A stretch of 64,000 nucleotides of DNA from Streptomyces sp. NBC_00102 (GTDB lineage Bacteria > Actinomycetota > Actinomycetes > Streptomycetales > Streptomycetaceae): contig NZ_JAPEMC010000001.1 of the NCBI RefSeq assembly GCF_026343115.1, forward strand, positions 4,111,501 to 4,175,500, read 5' to 3'. The notes below the pieces were generated by a model. That model was not told where the DNA came from and made no database searches. It saw nothing but the letters and a program-made list of their open reading frames with translations. How positions within the stretch are numbered: position 1 is the first letter of the stretch; each line of letters begins with the position of its first letter. This document shows positions 1 through 8,191 of this stretch, one piece after another. The position numbers and the translations under genes are program-made.

Positions 1-981
1 GCGTTCAACGCGGCCAGTGGCGCGTACCTCAAGGCCCTCGTGCGGCCGGATGACCTGCTCGTCGCCAACGCGCGGTTCGAGTCCACGAACTGGAGCTCCA
101 TCGCGGTGGGGCCACCGCTCGGCGGGGCGGCCATCGGCCTGTTCGGGCCGGTCACCACCGTGGTGGCCGACGCGCTCAGCTACCTCCTCTCCGCGCTGGG
201 CATCACCGCGATCCGCGGCCGGGAGGAAGCGCCGCCCGCGACCGGCGGGAGCCCGGTCCGGGCGGGAGCGCTGCTCGACGGCTGGCGCCACCTCATGGGC
301 CACCCCGGCCTGCGGTCGCTCTACCTCAACCAGATGCTCGTCGGCGGCCTGATCATGGCCACCGAACCCCTGCTGGCCGTACTCCTGCTGCGCCAACTCG
401 GCTTCCCGCCCTGGCAGTACGCCCTCGCCTTCGCAGCCCCCTGCCTCGGCGGACTCGTCGGATCGCGGCTGGCCCGCCGGGTCGTGGCCCGCTTCGGCCG
501 GCACCGGGTCTTCCGGACCGTCGGCACTTTGCGCGCCGTCTGGCTGATCGGCCTGGCCTTCGTCGGTCCCGGCGTCGTCGGCCTCGTCACCGTGATCGCC
601 GTCGAGCTGGCGATCATCGTCAACATGAGCCTGTACAGCCCGGTGCTCGCCACCTACCGGCTCGAACACACCCCTCAGCATCTCGTCGCCCGCACCCTGA
701 CGGCGTGGTCGATCGGGCAGCAGGCATCCATCGCCGTCCTCACCGCGCTCGCGGGACTGCTCGCCGACCTCACCGGCCCCCGCGCCGCCCTCACCGTCGC
801 GGGACTGCTCATCCTGACCAGCCCGCTCCTGCTTCCCCGACGGGACCAGGCGCCACCGGACCGGACGTCACCGGACCGGACGTCACCGGACCGGACGTCA
901 CCGGACCGGACGTCACCGGACCGGACGTCACCGGACCGGACGTCACCGGACGAGCCGGAAGCGTCCCGCAGCCGTTCCTGA
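1..981 (+). CDS. MFS exporter, C-terminal part (5' end outside window)
   Basis: The frame is open from the first base, so the N-terminal helices lie outside the window. The visible 326 residues hold about nine hydrophobic helices separated by short basic loops, including the NARFES-type loop and the ADALSYLLSAL helix common in the drug/siderophore exporter branch of the major facilitator superfamily. It should act in the cytoplasmic membrane; the substrate cannot be told. The last 40 residues are an extra hydrophilic tail made of six SPDRT repeats, outside the transporter fold. It ends with TGA and is followed by a LysE-type exporter gene on the same strand about 150 bp away. Confidence 0.85.
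   Translation, partial: AFNAASGAYLKALVRPDDLLVANARFESTNWSSIAVGPPLGGAAIGLFGPVTTVVADALSYLLSALGITAIRGREEAPPATGGSPVRAGALLDGWRHLMGHPGLRSLYLNQMLVGGLIMATEPLLAVLLLRQLGFPPWQYALAFAAPCLGGLVGSRLARRVVARFGRHRVFRTVGTLRAVWLIGLAFVGPGVVGLVTVIAVELAIIVNMSLYSPVLATYRLEHTPQHLVARTLTAWSIGQQASIAVLTALAGLLADLTGPRAALTVAGLLILTSPLLLPRRDQAPPDRTSPDRTSPDRTSPDRTSPDRTSPDRTSPDEPEASRSRS
856..945 (+). repeat. In-frame 15-bp minisatellite, six copies
   Basis: Six perfect copies of the 15-bp unit CCGGACCGGACGTCA stand in tandem. Fifteen is a multiple of three, so each copy encodes the same five residues (SPDRT, in register) in the C-terminal tail of the MFS exporter. Perfect identity suggests recent slippage expansion. Confidence 0.95.
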
Positions 982-1135
982 GGGAAAACGGGTTGCTCCG
1001 ACGCCGGACCGGCCCCGAAGATCCGCCCATGACCACGACGACTTCTCCGCTGCCGATGCCCGCCCCCGCCGTCGTACGCGGTCCGGGCCGGCAGCAGCGG
1101 TCCGGCGGTCCGGGGAGGCCGACTCCGCACCCCGC

Positions 1136-1771
1136 GTGAGCGCGGCGCTGGTCGCGGGGCTGCTGGCCGGCTACGGCATCGCCGTGCCGGTGGGAGCGGT
1201 CGCGGCCTACCTCGTCGCCCTCACCGCGCGGACCTCGCCGCGAGTGGGCTCCGGAGCCGCCCTGGGCGTCGCGACCGCGGACGGCCTCTACGCCCTGGTC
1301 GCCACGGCCGGAGGCTCGGCCCTCGCCCCGCTCCTCGCACCGGTCACCCAGCCCCTGCGATGGGCCTCGGCCGCTGTCCTCGCGGCGCTGGCGTGCCGGG
1401 GCGCGGTGGCGGCCGTACGCGACCACCGTGCGCGGCAGGACCCCGTCGGCGGCCCCGGGCGGAGGCCGGTGGGCCCGTTGCGGGCGTACCTCGCGCTGCT
1501 GGGCATCACGCTGCTGAACCCGGTCACCGTCGTGTACTTCACCGCCCTGGTGCTCGCGGGCCGGGGCGCCGCCGAGCCGGGGGCCGGTGAGCAGGCCGTG
1601 TTCGTCCTGGCCGCCTTCGCCGCTTCCGCCACCTGGCAGCTGCTGCTCGTGGGCGGCGGAGCTCTGCTGGGACGCGTACTCACCGGGCCGCGCGGCCGTC
1701 TCTGCACCGCCCTGGTCTCCAGCGCCGTGATCGTCGGCCTCGCCGCCCATCTGCTCCTCACCCCGCCGTGA
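1136..1771 (+). CDS. LysE-family amino-acid/metabolite exporter
   Basis: 211 aa with a GTG start. The protein opens with a hydrophobic helix containing the conserved small-residue and proline pattern GYGIAVPVGAVAAYL, followed by about five more membrane segments with a basic loop near residues 100-115 and a LLNPVTVVYF helix. This topology and size match the LysE/RhtB superfamily of exporters of basic amino acids, homoserine lactones and similar small molecules. The substrate is not predictable. No clear ribosome-binding site precedes the GTG, so the start is moderately sure. Confidence 0.8.
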   Translation: MSAALVAGLLAGYGIAVPVGAVAAYLVALTARTSPRVGSGAALGVATADGLYALVATAGGSALAPLLAPVTQPLRWASAAVLAALACRGAVAAVRDHRARQDPVGGPGRRPVGPLRAYLALLGITLLNPVTVVYFTALVLAGRGAAEPGAGEQAVFVLAAFAASATWQLLLVGGGALLGRVLTGPRGRLCTALVSSAVIVGLAAHLLLTPP

Positions 1772-1813
1772 CAGGCGTGCGGGGGCCTTTACCGGGGGAG
1801 GGAGACCGGTACG

Positions 1814-2227
1814 TCAGGCGACCGCGTCCCCCGCCGCTGCCGCCTTGGCGGCTGCCGCAGCCGAGGGCGTCTGCTCCTTCGCGGTGGCGATCACGTCGTC
1901 CAACACGTCCCGGGAGCGCTGGAGTTCGCTGATCATCCGGTCGATCCGCTCCCGCTCCGCGCCGAGGTCGGCGACCAGCCGGGGCGTGGCGGTCGCGGAC
2001 GGGCCGCCGTCCGAGTCCCGTACGCAGGGCAGAAGTTCGCCGATCTTGGAGCTGCGCAGCCCGGCCGCGTAGAACTCCTGGATGCGGATCACCCGGTCCA
2101 CCGTGCCTTCCCGGTACTCGCGGTGCCCGCCGGGTGTACGGTCCGCCTCCAGCAGCCCCTGCGCCTCGTAGTAGCGCAGCGAGCGTTCGCTGACGCCCGT
2201 ACGCCGGGCCAGTTCACCGATCCGCAT
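1814..2227 (-). CDS. MerR-family transcriptional regulator
   Basis: 137 aa. The N-terminus (MRIGELARRTGVSERSLRYY, then EAQGLL and HREY) is a textbook MerR winged helix. A coiled-coil dimerization helix (about residues 85-115) and an Ala-rich tail follow. One Cys lies near residue 68, in LLPCVRD, a motif frequent in MerR regulators adjacent to oxidoreductases. The gene is divergent from the Old Yellow Enzyme gene and the shared 60-bp spacer contains a palindrome, so it probably controls that gene and itself. The inducer is unknown. Confidence 0.92.
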   Translation of the reverse strand: MRIGELARRTGVSERSLRYYEAQGLLEADRTPGGHREYREGTVDRVIRIQEFYAAGLRSSKIGELLPCVRDSDGGPSATATPRLVADLGAERERIDRMISELQRSRDVLDDVIATAKEQTPSAAAAAKAAAAGDAVA

Positions 2228-2256
2228 GACGTCCGTGCCTCCCTCGGGCTTGAACC

Positions 2257-2270
2257 TGACACCGGTGTCA
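2257..2270. promoter_or_regulatory. Palindromic operator between MerR gene and OYE gene
   Basis: The 14-bp perfect palindrome TGACACCGGTGTCA lies in the divergent spacer. On the reverse strand it overlaps a TTGACA-like -35 element, the place where MerR proteins bind elongated spacers. Assignment to the adjacent MerR protein is inference. Confidence 0.6.
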
Positions 2271-2287
2271 ATTCTTACCCTCCCCGC

Positions 2288-3430
2288 ATGACGAACCCAC
2301 CCGCAATCGCTTCCGCGACCTCCGCCCAGGCCCCCGAACCCGAGCCCGGCAAGGTCTTCGAGCCCGCCCGGCTCGGTCCGCTCCGGCTCCCGAACCGGCT
2401 GGTGATGGCCCCGCTGACCCGTAACCGGGCCACCGCCGACGGCGTACCGACCCCGCTCATGGTCACCTACTACGCCCAACGCGCCACGGCGGGACTGATC
2501 ATCGCCGAGGCGTCCACCCCGAACGCGGTGGGGCAGACGTACCCTCACATCACCGCGATCCACCGGCCGGAACACGTCACCGGATGGCGCGCGGTCACCG
2601 ACGCGGTACGCGCGGCGGGCGGGCGGATGTTCCTCCAGCTTCAGCACGGCGGACGGGTCGGACACCCCGACACCAGCGGACTGACCCCGGTCGCGCCCTC
2701 GCCCGTGGCGCTGCCCGAGACGCTCCACACGCCCTCGGGCAAGCAACAGGCCCCCGTACCCCGGGAGATGGGCCCGGACGACATCGAGGAGCACATCGCC
2801 GACTTCGCCTCCGCCGCGCGTCGCGCGATCGAGGCGGGCTTCGAAGGGGTGGAGGTCCACAGCGCCAACGGCCACCTGCTCCACCAGTTCCTCTCGCAGA
2901 ACACCAACCGCCGCACCGACGCCTACGGCGGCCCGGTCGGCAACCGCGTCCGGTTCGTCGCCGAGGTGGTACGCGCCGTCGCCGAGGAGATCGGCCCCGA
3001 ACGCGTCGGGCTGCGCGTCTCGCCCGGCCACACGGTCAACAGCATCGAGGAAGGCGACACCGAGGTGATCTACCCCGCGCTCGTCGCCGCCCTCGCGGAC
3101 AGTCGGATCGCCTATCTGCACATCGGGTACGCCGACCCGGACCAGCCCGTCTTCCAGCGCATCCGCAAGGACTGGCCCGGCACCCTGATCGCCAACCCGG
3201 TGCTCCCGAAGGACCGCCTCCCCGAGGACGGCGGCCTCGCCGCGAGCGAGCGCCTGCTCGCCGCCGGAGCCGACCTCATCGCCCTCGGCCGCCCGTTCCT
3301 CGCCAACCCCGACCTCGTCCACCGCCTGCGCACGGGCGCGCCGGTCAACCAGGTGCGGGACGCGTACATGATGTACGTCGGCGGGGCGACGGGCTACACG
3401 GACTACCCGACGCTGCCGACCGGCGGATGA
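2288..3430 (+). CDS. Old Yellow Enzyme family alkene reductase (NADH:flavin oxidoreductase)
   Basis: 380 aa, the normal length for the family. Motifs along the TIM barrel are LRLPNRLVMAPLTRNRA (FMN-binding strand), LQLQHGGR, the substrate-binding HSANGHLLHQFLS segment (His-Ala-Asn; classical OYEs have HxAN or HxxN), and the C-terminal LIALGRPFLANPDL phosphate-binding loop. It should reduce activated C=C bonds of enals, enones or quinones with NAD(P)H and FMN in the cytosol. Its divergent MerR partner suggests induction by electrophiles or redox stress, which is inference. Confidence 0.93.
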   Translation: MTNPPAIASATSAQAPEPEPGKVFEPARLGPLRLPNRLVMAPLTRNRATADGVPTPLMVTYYAQRATAGLIIAEASTPNAVGQTYPHITAIHRPEHVTGWRAVTDAVRAAGGRMFLQLQHGGRVGHPDTSGLTPVAPSPVALPETLHTPSGKQQAPVPREMGPDDIEEHIADFASAARRAIEAGFEGVEVHSANGHLLHQFLSQNTNRRTDAYGGPVGNRVRFVAEVVRAVAEEIGPERVGLRVSPGHTVNSIEEGDTEVIYPALVAALADSRIAYLHIGYADPDQPVFQRIRKDWPGTLIANPVLPKDRLPEDGGLAASERLLAAGADLIALGRPFLANPDLVHRLRTGAPVNQVRDAYMMYVGGATGYTDYPTLPTGG

Positions 3431-3650
3431 GACCGGCCGTGCCGACCGTCCCCGGCCATGACGAGGGTCCGGCCGGCTTCCCCGACGAGGTCGGGATCCG
3501 CCCAGGCCGTGCCGGGCTCGCGTACGGGCGGGGTGGGGACGGTTGAGGGTCTTGTCGAGCCGGGCAAGGGGGCGGCGGGCTGGTCTGCCTGCCGGGAATT
3601 GGATCTTTGTCGAAGGGGTTGGTGGGGTTGAGCCGATAACTGGAGGGGTC

Positions 3651-4661
3651 ATGCGAGCGATTCAGGTGTACGAAGTAGGCGGTTCCGAGGTGCTGAAAGA
3701 GGCCGAGGTGGACCAGCCGCGGCCCGGTCCCGGCGAGGCGGTCGTGGAGGTCGCCGCGTCCGGGGTCAACTTCCTCGACGTCTACTACCGCGAGGGCCGT
3801 TACAGCCTCCCGCTGCCCTTCACTCCGGGCTCCGAGGGCGCCGGGACGGTCGTCGAAGTCGGACCCGGCGTCGTCGACGTCGCAGTGGGGGACCGGGTCG
3901 GTTGGGTGGAGATACCCGGCACGTATGCCGAGCGGGCCGTCGTGGACTCCTCCCGGCTGGTGCCGCTGCCCGACGACATCGGCTTCGAGACAGCCGCCGC
4001 CGTGCTCCTCCAAGGCATGACCGCGCACTATCTCATCAAGGACGCCTACCCGGTTCAGGCGGGCGACACGGTGCTCGTGCACGCGGCCGCCGGTGGCATG
4101 GGGCAGCTTCTGACCCAGCTCATCACCCATCTCGGCGGCAGGGTGATCGGTACGACGTCGACCACCGCGAAGGCCGAGCTGGCGAAGCGTGCCGGGGCCG
4201 CCGAGGTGATCCTTTCCTCCGAGGTCGACGATCTCGCAGCCGAGGTGAGGCGGCTCAACGGCGGCCAGGGACTGCCGGTCGTCTACGACGGCGTCGGCGC
4301 GAGCACCTTCGACGCGAGCCTCGCCAGCCTGCGCACCCGCGGCCATCTCGTGCTCTTCGGCGCGGCAAGTGGTGCCGTGCCGCCGTTCGATCCGATCCGG
4401 CTCGCCCACGGCGGTTCGCTGAGTCTGATCCGGCCCAGCCTCGGGGACTTCATCATCGATCGGTCCGAACTGCTCCGACGGGCCGCCGATGTGTTCGAGT
4501 GGGTCCGCTCCAAGGCGCTTGAGGCCACCGTGACGGGCCGCTACGCACTGTCCGAGGCCGCCCGGGCCCACAGCGATCTGGAGGCACGGCGTACCACCGG
4601 CAAGCTGCTCGTCATACCCGATGCGGCCGCCGTGGGGCGCCGCGAGGAGACGCAGAGCTGA
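3651..4661 (+). CDS. Zinc-independent quinone oxidoreductase (MDR superfamily)
   Basis: 336 aa, starting at the ATG at 3651. The N-terminal GroES-like domain (SGVNFLDVYYREG, PGSEGAGTVVEVG) is followed by a Rossmann NADPH-binding motif, VLVHAAAGGMGQLLTQL. The zinc ligands of alcohol dehydrogenases are absent, and the YRFGA-type quinone reductase features are close to NADPH:quinone reductase (Qor). Its place downstream of the OYE gene suggests a shared electrophile-detoxification theme, but a 220-bp gap leaves operon membership open. Confidence 0.9.
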   Translation: MRAIQVYEVGGSEVLKEAEVDQPRPGPGEAVVEVAASGVNFLDVYYREGRYSLPLPFTPGSEGAGTVVEVGPGVVDVAVGDRVGWVEIPGTYAERAVVDSSRLVPLPDDIGFETAAAVLLQGMTAHYLIKDAYPVQAGDTVLVHAAAGGMGQLLTQLITHLGGRVIGTTSTTAKAELAKRAGAAEVILSSEVDDLAAEVRRLNGGQGLPVVYDGVGASTFDASLASLRTRGHLVLFGAASGAVPPFDPIRLAHGGSLSLIRPSLGDFIIDRSELLRRAADVFEWVRSKALEATVTGRYALSEAARAHSDLEARRTTGKLLVIPDAAAVGRREETQS

Positions 4662-4919
4662 TCGCGGGTGACGAGCTCGGGGACTTGGAGAGCGAGACGT
4701 CGAGGGCATGACCGACCGTCACCGCCGAGATTCCCGACACCGTCAGGCACTCGGCAGGCCTGGACCGAGTATTCAGCGGAGGTTGGCGCCGCCGGAGGTA
4801 CCGACCGGGAAGGCAGCTCTTTGACCGAGCGCGGTATCGACGGAGGATGGCCCACGAGAGAGGGCCCGCGCGGCGAAGCGGGGCCCTGATGCCTACCAAC
4901 AGCAGGGAGCGTTCCTCCG

Positions 4920-5711
4920 ATGCCGGCAGATCCCATACGTCCCGGGCGCAGCGGTTCCGCGCGCACCGGGTCCTCGTCCGCCACGGGCGTGGACGCACCG
5001 CCGTTCTCGACGTCCCTCGTCAAGAGGGTGTTCAGGGACGTCACGCCCCTGCACGTCTCGCGCCCGGCCGCTCGGGCCGCCGCGACGGTGACGCGGACAG
5101 TGCTGGCGGACATCATCGACGGCGCGCTGCGAGCGGCGGCGGAGGAAGAGCGGAAGAAGCTGTTTCCGAAGGACTTCGTGAAAGCCATCGACCGGGACGT
5201 CGAGCTGGAGGTGGGAGGCGCCTGGTACCACCACAGTCCTACGTTCAAGGGGCTGACCGGTACCGTGTACGACGCTCAGGGTGTCGTCGTACGGGCGCCC
5301 AAGCGCAGCCGATCACGTAAGCCGAGTGCCGTGGTGGGCGCCCACAGGTTCGAGGCCGCGATCAGGAAGCTGCTGCGCGACCGGGGCGCGGCGGCCGTCC
5401 CCGCGATGGTCCGCGACTTGGACGGGATAGCCAGCGTGTTCCTGACGGACCTCGCCCGGGACGCTGCCATGGTCGTCCGGGAGGGCGGGCTCAAGCGGTT
5501 CGGCACGGTCACCTTGGCGGCACATGGCGAACTGACCGACCCGCCGGTCCCGTCCGTACCGAAGCCCGTCGCGGCCCTGTCCACCCGCACGGGAGACGGG
5601 CGGACCATCGGCAGGGACGACGTCCTGGCCGCCACCATGATCCAGTTGTTCGGCGGAGTCAGGCAGCGCGCCCTCGCCGCAGCGCGCGAAGCGACGAGGA
5701 CGGCTCAGTAA
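4920..5711 (+). CDS. Putative histone-fold doublet protein (H2A-like plus H2B-like halves)
   Basis: 263 aa, strongly basic. Residues 33-112 line up by eye with an H2A fold: short helix LVKRVFRD, long helix 49-77, loop KKLFPKDFVKAIDRDVEL (compare H2A KRITPRHLQLAIRGDEEL), then GGAWYHHSPTFKGL where H2A.Z has GGVIPHIHKSLIGK. After a basic linker (KRSRSRK, 128-134), residues 143-263 resemble H2B: helix FEAAIRKLLRDRG, long helix 163-187, then RTIGRDDVLAATMIQLFGG (compare H2B STITSREIQTAVRLLLPGE) and an Ala-rich final helix. A roughly 35-residue insertion separates helices 2 and 3 of the second half. The N-terminal 30 residues are a disordered-looking Ser/Pro/Arg tail. It probably folds as an intramolecular pseudo-dimer that binds DNA; function is inferred from the fold only. 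A GGGAG site lies 11 nt before the ATG. Its 3' end overlaps the convergent DinB-like gene by 7 bp. Confidence 0.6.
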   Translation: MPADPIRPGRSGSARTGSSSATGVDAPPFSTSLVKRVFRDVTPLHVSRPAARAAATVTRTVLADIIDGALRAAAEEERKKLFPKDFVKAIDRDVELEVGGAWYHHSPTFKGLTGTVYDAQGVVVRAPKRSRSRKPSAVVGAHRFEAAIRKLLRDRGAAAVPAMVRDLDGIASVFLTDLARDAAMVVREGGLKRFGTVTLAAHGELTDPPVPSVPKPVAALSTRTGDGRTIGRDDVLAATMIQLFGGVRQRALAAAREATRTAQ

Positions 5712-6220
5712 TAGCCCTTGGTGCCGTCCAGCAGCTCCCGGACGATGTCCGCGTGCCCCGCGTGCCGGCCCGTCTCCTCGATGAGGTGGATCAGCATCCA
5801 GCGGAGGTTGGCGCCGGCGGAGTGGAAGCCGGTGTGCCGGCCGATGTCGTCCAGGGAGGCCGCCGCGACGATCTCGTTGCTGCGCGCGCACTGGGCCTCG
5901 TACTCCGCGAGCAGCTCGGCGAGAGTCCGCCCGTCGGTCTGCCAGTCGGCGTCCTCGGCCGACTCGTCGAACGACGGGTTCTGCTTCTCGTCACCGCCGA
6001 GGAACACCACCTCCAGCCAGGTGTGCTCGACCCAGCGCATGTGGGAGACGAGACCGGCCATCGTCATGAGCGGAGAGCTCGGGAGGACGGAACGGTGCGC
6101 GTCCTCCTCGCTGATCCCCTCGCACTTCCAGCGCAGGATCTGCCGCTGGAGGTCCAACCAGCCTATGAGGGATGTGCGTTCGTCCGCTTGAAGTGGGGGG
6201 CGCTTCAGTTCAGGTGTCAT
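5705..6220 (-). CDS. DinB superfamily / DUF664 protein
   Basis: 171 aa. The sequence has the four-helix-bundle pattern of DUF664, with GWLDLQRQILRWKCEGISEEDA at the start, HMRWVEHTWL in helix 2 and HLIEETGRHAGHADIVREL near the end. The histidines of these helices form the usual divalent-metal site of DinB-like proteins (thiol-dependent transferase fold). The substrate is unknown; related actinobacterial proteins may act in mycothiol- or bacillithiol-type chemistry. It converges on the histone-fold gene with a 7-bp overlap of stop regions. Confidence 0.88.
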   Translation of the reverse strand: MTPELKRPPLQADERTSLIGWLDLQRQILRWKCEGISEEDAHRSVLPSSPLMTMAGLVSHMRWVEHTWLEVVFLGGDEKQNPSFDESAEDADWQTDGRTLAELLAEYEAQCARSNEIVAAASLDDIGRHTGFHSAGANLRWMLIHLIEETGRHAGHADIVRELLDGTKGYY

Positions 6221-6434
6221 GGCGGCGCACGCTACCGGGGCGGCCGGGAAGCGCCAATCCGATTTACGGCGCGCGGGGTACGCGGTCGGTGACGGCCCGA
6301 GCGGGCCAGCCCCGGTCCGTGGAACGCCCCAAGCCCCCAGGGAAGCCTCGACCCCGAGGCCTGTCCGTGGCCCGGGGCCGCAGGCGGAGCGGCGGGCGCC
6401 GGGCCAGCCATGTCGCGCACCTGCGCCCGGTGGC

Positions 6435-6638
6435 TCAGCGCTGGGCGGCGAACGCGACGAACTCCGCCCAGGCGGTGGCGGTGACGAGGATGGCGGGTTC
6501 GTCGGGGTTTTTGCTGTCGCGGACGGGGACGAGGCCGGGGAAGTCGGCGCAGACTTCGAGGCAGTTGGTCTGACCGCCGTCGCTGTGGCTTGACTTTCGC
6601 CAGTGGGCGCGGCGGAGGTCGGGCGGCACGGCTGTCAT
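6435..6638 (-). CDS. DUF397 protein (fourth of four in operon)
   Basis: 67 aa from the ATG at 6638, whose ATGA overlaps the stop of the previous DUF397 gene. It holds the family signature WRKSSHSDGGQTNCLEVC and VPVRDSKNP. DUF397 proteins accompany XRE/DUF5753 regulators in Streptomyces and are thought to act as their small partners in differentiation control. It is the last gene of a five-gene operon and differs from its three sisters in an acidic patch (CADFPG) and a C-terminal AEFVAFAAQR. Confidence 0.9.
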   Translation of the reverse strand: MTAVPPDLRRAHWRKSSHSDGGQTNCLEVCADFPGLVPVRDSKNPDEPAILVTATAWAEFVAFAAQR

Positions 6639-6835
6639 TCCGGCCTCTTGAGGGCGTCGAGGAACGAGGTCCACGCGGGCGTGGTGATGGCGAGCGTGGG
6701 TCCGGCGGGGTTTTTGCTGTCGCGGACGGGTACGACTCCGCTCAGGCTCCCGGCCACCTCCACGCAGTTTGTGCCGCCACCATCGCTGTGGCTCGACTTG
6801 CGCCAGTAGGCCTGGCTGAGGTCAGGCGTGATCAC
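6635..6835 (-). CDS. DUF397 protein (third of four in operon)
   Basis: 66 aa, GTG start overlapping the stop of the upstream gene (GTGA), and stop overlapping the next start (ATGA). The core is WRKSSHSDGGGTNCVEV and VPVRDSKNPAGP. Its first eight codons (ITPDLSQAYW) resemble the second copy, showing a recent tandem duplication. The function is that proposed for the family: a small partner of the XRE regulator encoded at the head of the operon. Confidence 0.9.
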   Translation of the reverse strand: MITPDLSQAYWRKSSHSDGGGTNCVEVAGSLSGVVPVRDSKNPAGPTLAITTPAWTSFLDALKRPE

Positions 6836-7035
6836 CGGTCGGCCTTCCGAATGTCATGGATGAAAGCGGACCATGCGGTTGTGCTGAGAAGGAGTGCCGG
6901 TCCGGCGGGGTTCTTGCTGTCGCGGACGGGTACGACTTCATCCAAGTTGACTGCCACTACGACGCAGTTCGTGTCGCCACCGTCGCTGTGACTCGACTTG
7001 CGCCAGTGAGCGCGGCGGAGGTCGGGTGTGATCAC
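6832..7035 (-). CDS. DUF397 protein (second of four in operon)
   Basis: 67 aa from the GTG at 7035, chosen because it gives the same 4-bp GTGA overlap as the other junctions and the start ITPDLRRAHWRKSS shared with its sisters; a longer in-frame start upstream would overlap the preceding gene by more than 40 bp. The core is WRKSSHSDGGDTNCVVV and VPVRDSKNPAGP. Confidence 0.88.
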   Translation of the reverse strand: MITPDLRRAHWRKSSHSDGGDTNCVVVAVNLDEVVPVRDSKNPAGPALLLSTTAWSAFIHDIRKADR

Positions 7036-7238
7036 CGGTCCGTCGTCCGGACGTCGTTGATGAAGGCGGTCCACGCGGGGGCGGCGATGAGGAGCGTGGG
7101 CCCGGTGGGGTTCTTGCTGTCGCGGACAGGGGCGAATCCGGGGCAGTCGTCAGCGATTTCAAGGCAGTTGTTGGCCCCGCCGTCGCTGTAGGTGGACTTA
7201 CGCCAGCGCGTGCAGTTGAAGTCGGGGGTACGGCTCAT
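7032..7238 (-). CDS. DUF397 protein (first of four in operon)
   Basis: 68 aa, ATG start overlapping the stop of the XRE gene by 4 bp. The core is WRKSTYSDGGANNCLEI and APVRDSKNPTGP. It is the most divergent N-terminus of the four (SRTPDFNCTRW) and the one directly coupled to the regulator, so it may be the ancestral partner, with the others derived by tandem duplication. Confidence 0.9.
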   Translation of the reverse strand: MSRTPDFNCTRWRKSTYSDGGANNCLEIADDCPGFAPVRDSKNPTGPTLLIAAPAWTAFINDVRTTDR

Positions 7239-8059
7239 GATCTGTGCTCCTCCAGGACGCCCCTGATGAACGCGTCGGATTCTGACGGGGGCAACGCCAG
7301 GTCTCTTAGCCGATCGTAGGACAGCCGGTATCGGGTTACTGCGGACGGATCCTCAATCAACTCGGCGCATCCGTTGCCTTCGGTGTAGGCAACAGCTCCA
7401 CCGTCTTCCTGCCACAACAGAGTGAGTGAGCCATCCATGAGGTTGTGTGCCCCCGCAGCGAAGGGCAGCACCTGGAGTACGAGTGACGGCACCTCCGCCA
7501 TCTCGATGAGGTGACACAGCTGCTTCTCCCAAGCCTTGGCATCCGACACGGGGCGACGTAACGCGTACTCGTCCATGATGATTCGGACCGATGGTGCCGG
7601 GACACGGTGGAGCAGTTGCTGCCGACCGAGGCGCGCTATGACCTGCTCCTCCACCAGCTCTGCCTCAGCAGTCGTTTCCTGAGCCCCGGACAACGACTCC
7701 CGGGCAACGTCCTCGGTCTGGAGCAACCCCGGAATTCCCAGAGTGAACAGGTGCATGATCCGGGCCGCCGGCTCCAGCCGCATGAACTCCTTGTACTTGT
7801 CCTTGAAGACTTCCCTCCGCGCCACCTTCCATAATCCCTGGAGCAGCTCCCCGCTCGCGTAGTACCGGTCGAGGTCCTCCATCACCTCCAGCTTGGACAG
7901 CCGTTGCCCGACCTCCAGTCGGTACAGGTAGCTCTTGTCGTAGCGGGTGTCCGCCGCGAGTTCGGCCAGTGACTTGCCGGCCGTCTCGCGGAGGTAGCGC
8001 AGCGTCCGTCCGAGCGCGGCGCGTCCCGACTCCTCGTCCACGTCGGCCGGAGCGGTCAT
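7235..8059 (-). CDS. XRE-family regulator with DUF5753 domain
   Basis: 274 aa. The ATG at 8059 is chosen because GGGAGG precedes it by 6-7 nt; the frame stays open further upstream. Residues 12-70 form a helix-turn-helix (LGRTLRYLRETAGKSLAELA, then YDKSYLYRLEVGQR). The rest is a DUF5753 domain with the signature GIPGLLQTEDVAR and LVLQVLPFAAGAH. It heads an operon with four DUF397 genes, all joined by 4-bp overlaps, and is divergent from the gene at 8192. Proteins of this type act as DNA-binding switches in Streptomyces development and antibiotic production. Confidence 0.93.
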   Translation of the reverse strand: MTAPADVDEESGRAALGRTLRYLRETAGKSLAELAADTRYDKSYLYRLEVGQRLSKLEVMEDLDRYYASGELLQGLWKVARREVFKDKYKEFMRLEPAARIMHLFTLGIPGLLQTEDVARESLSGAQETTAEAELVEEQVIARLGRQQLLHRVPAPSVRIIMDEYALRRPVSDAKAWEKQLCHLIEMAEVPSLVLQVLPFAAGAHNLMDGSLTLLWQEDGGAVAYTEGNGCAELIEDPSAVTRYRLSYDRLRDLALPPSESDAFIRGVLEEHRS

Positions 8060-8191
8060 CGTGGGCCTCCCGTTGTCCTGTGTGCGGGCAATCGTGTGCT
8101 GCTTCCGAGCGTAGGTCGCGGCGGTGATCATCGAGTCACGAACGGTGAGCATCACCCGTTGGAAGTCACCCACGTCTGCGAGGCATGTGTC

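Noticed and set aside
4920..5711. HU/Lsr2/sIHF-type nucleoid protein
   Set aside because: None of their motifs is present; the helix lengths and the R-x-x-I/F loops fit the histone fold better.
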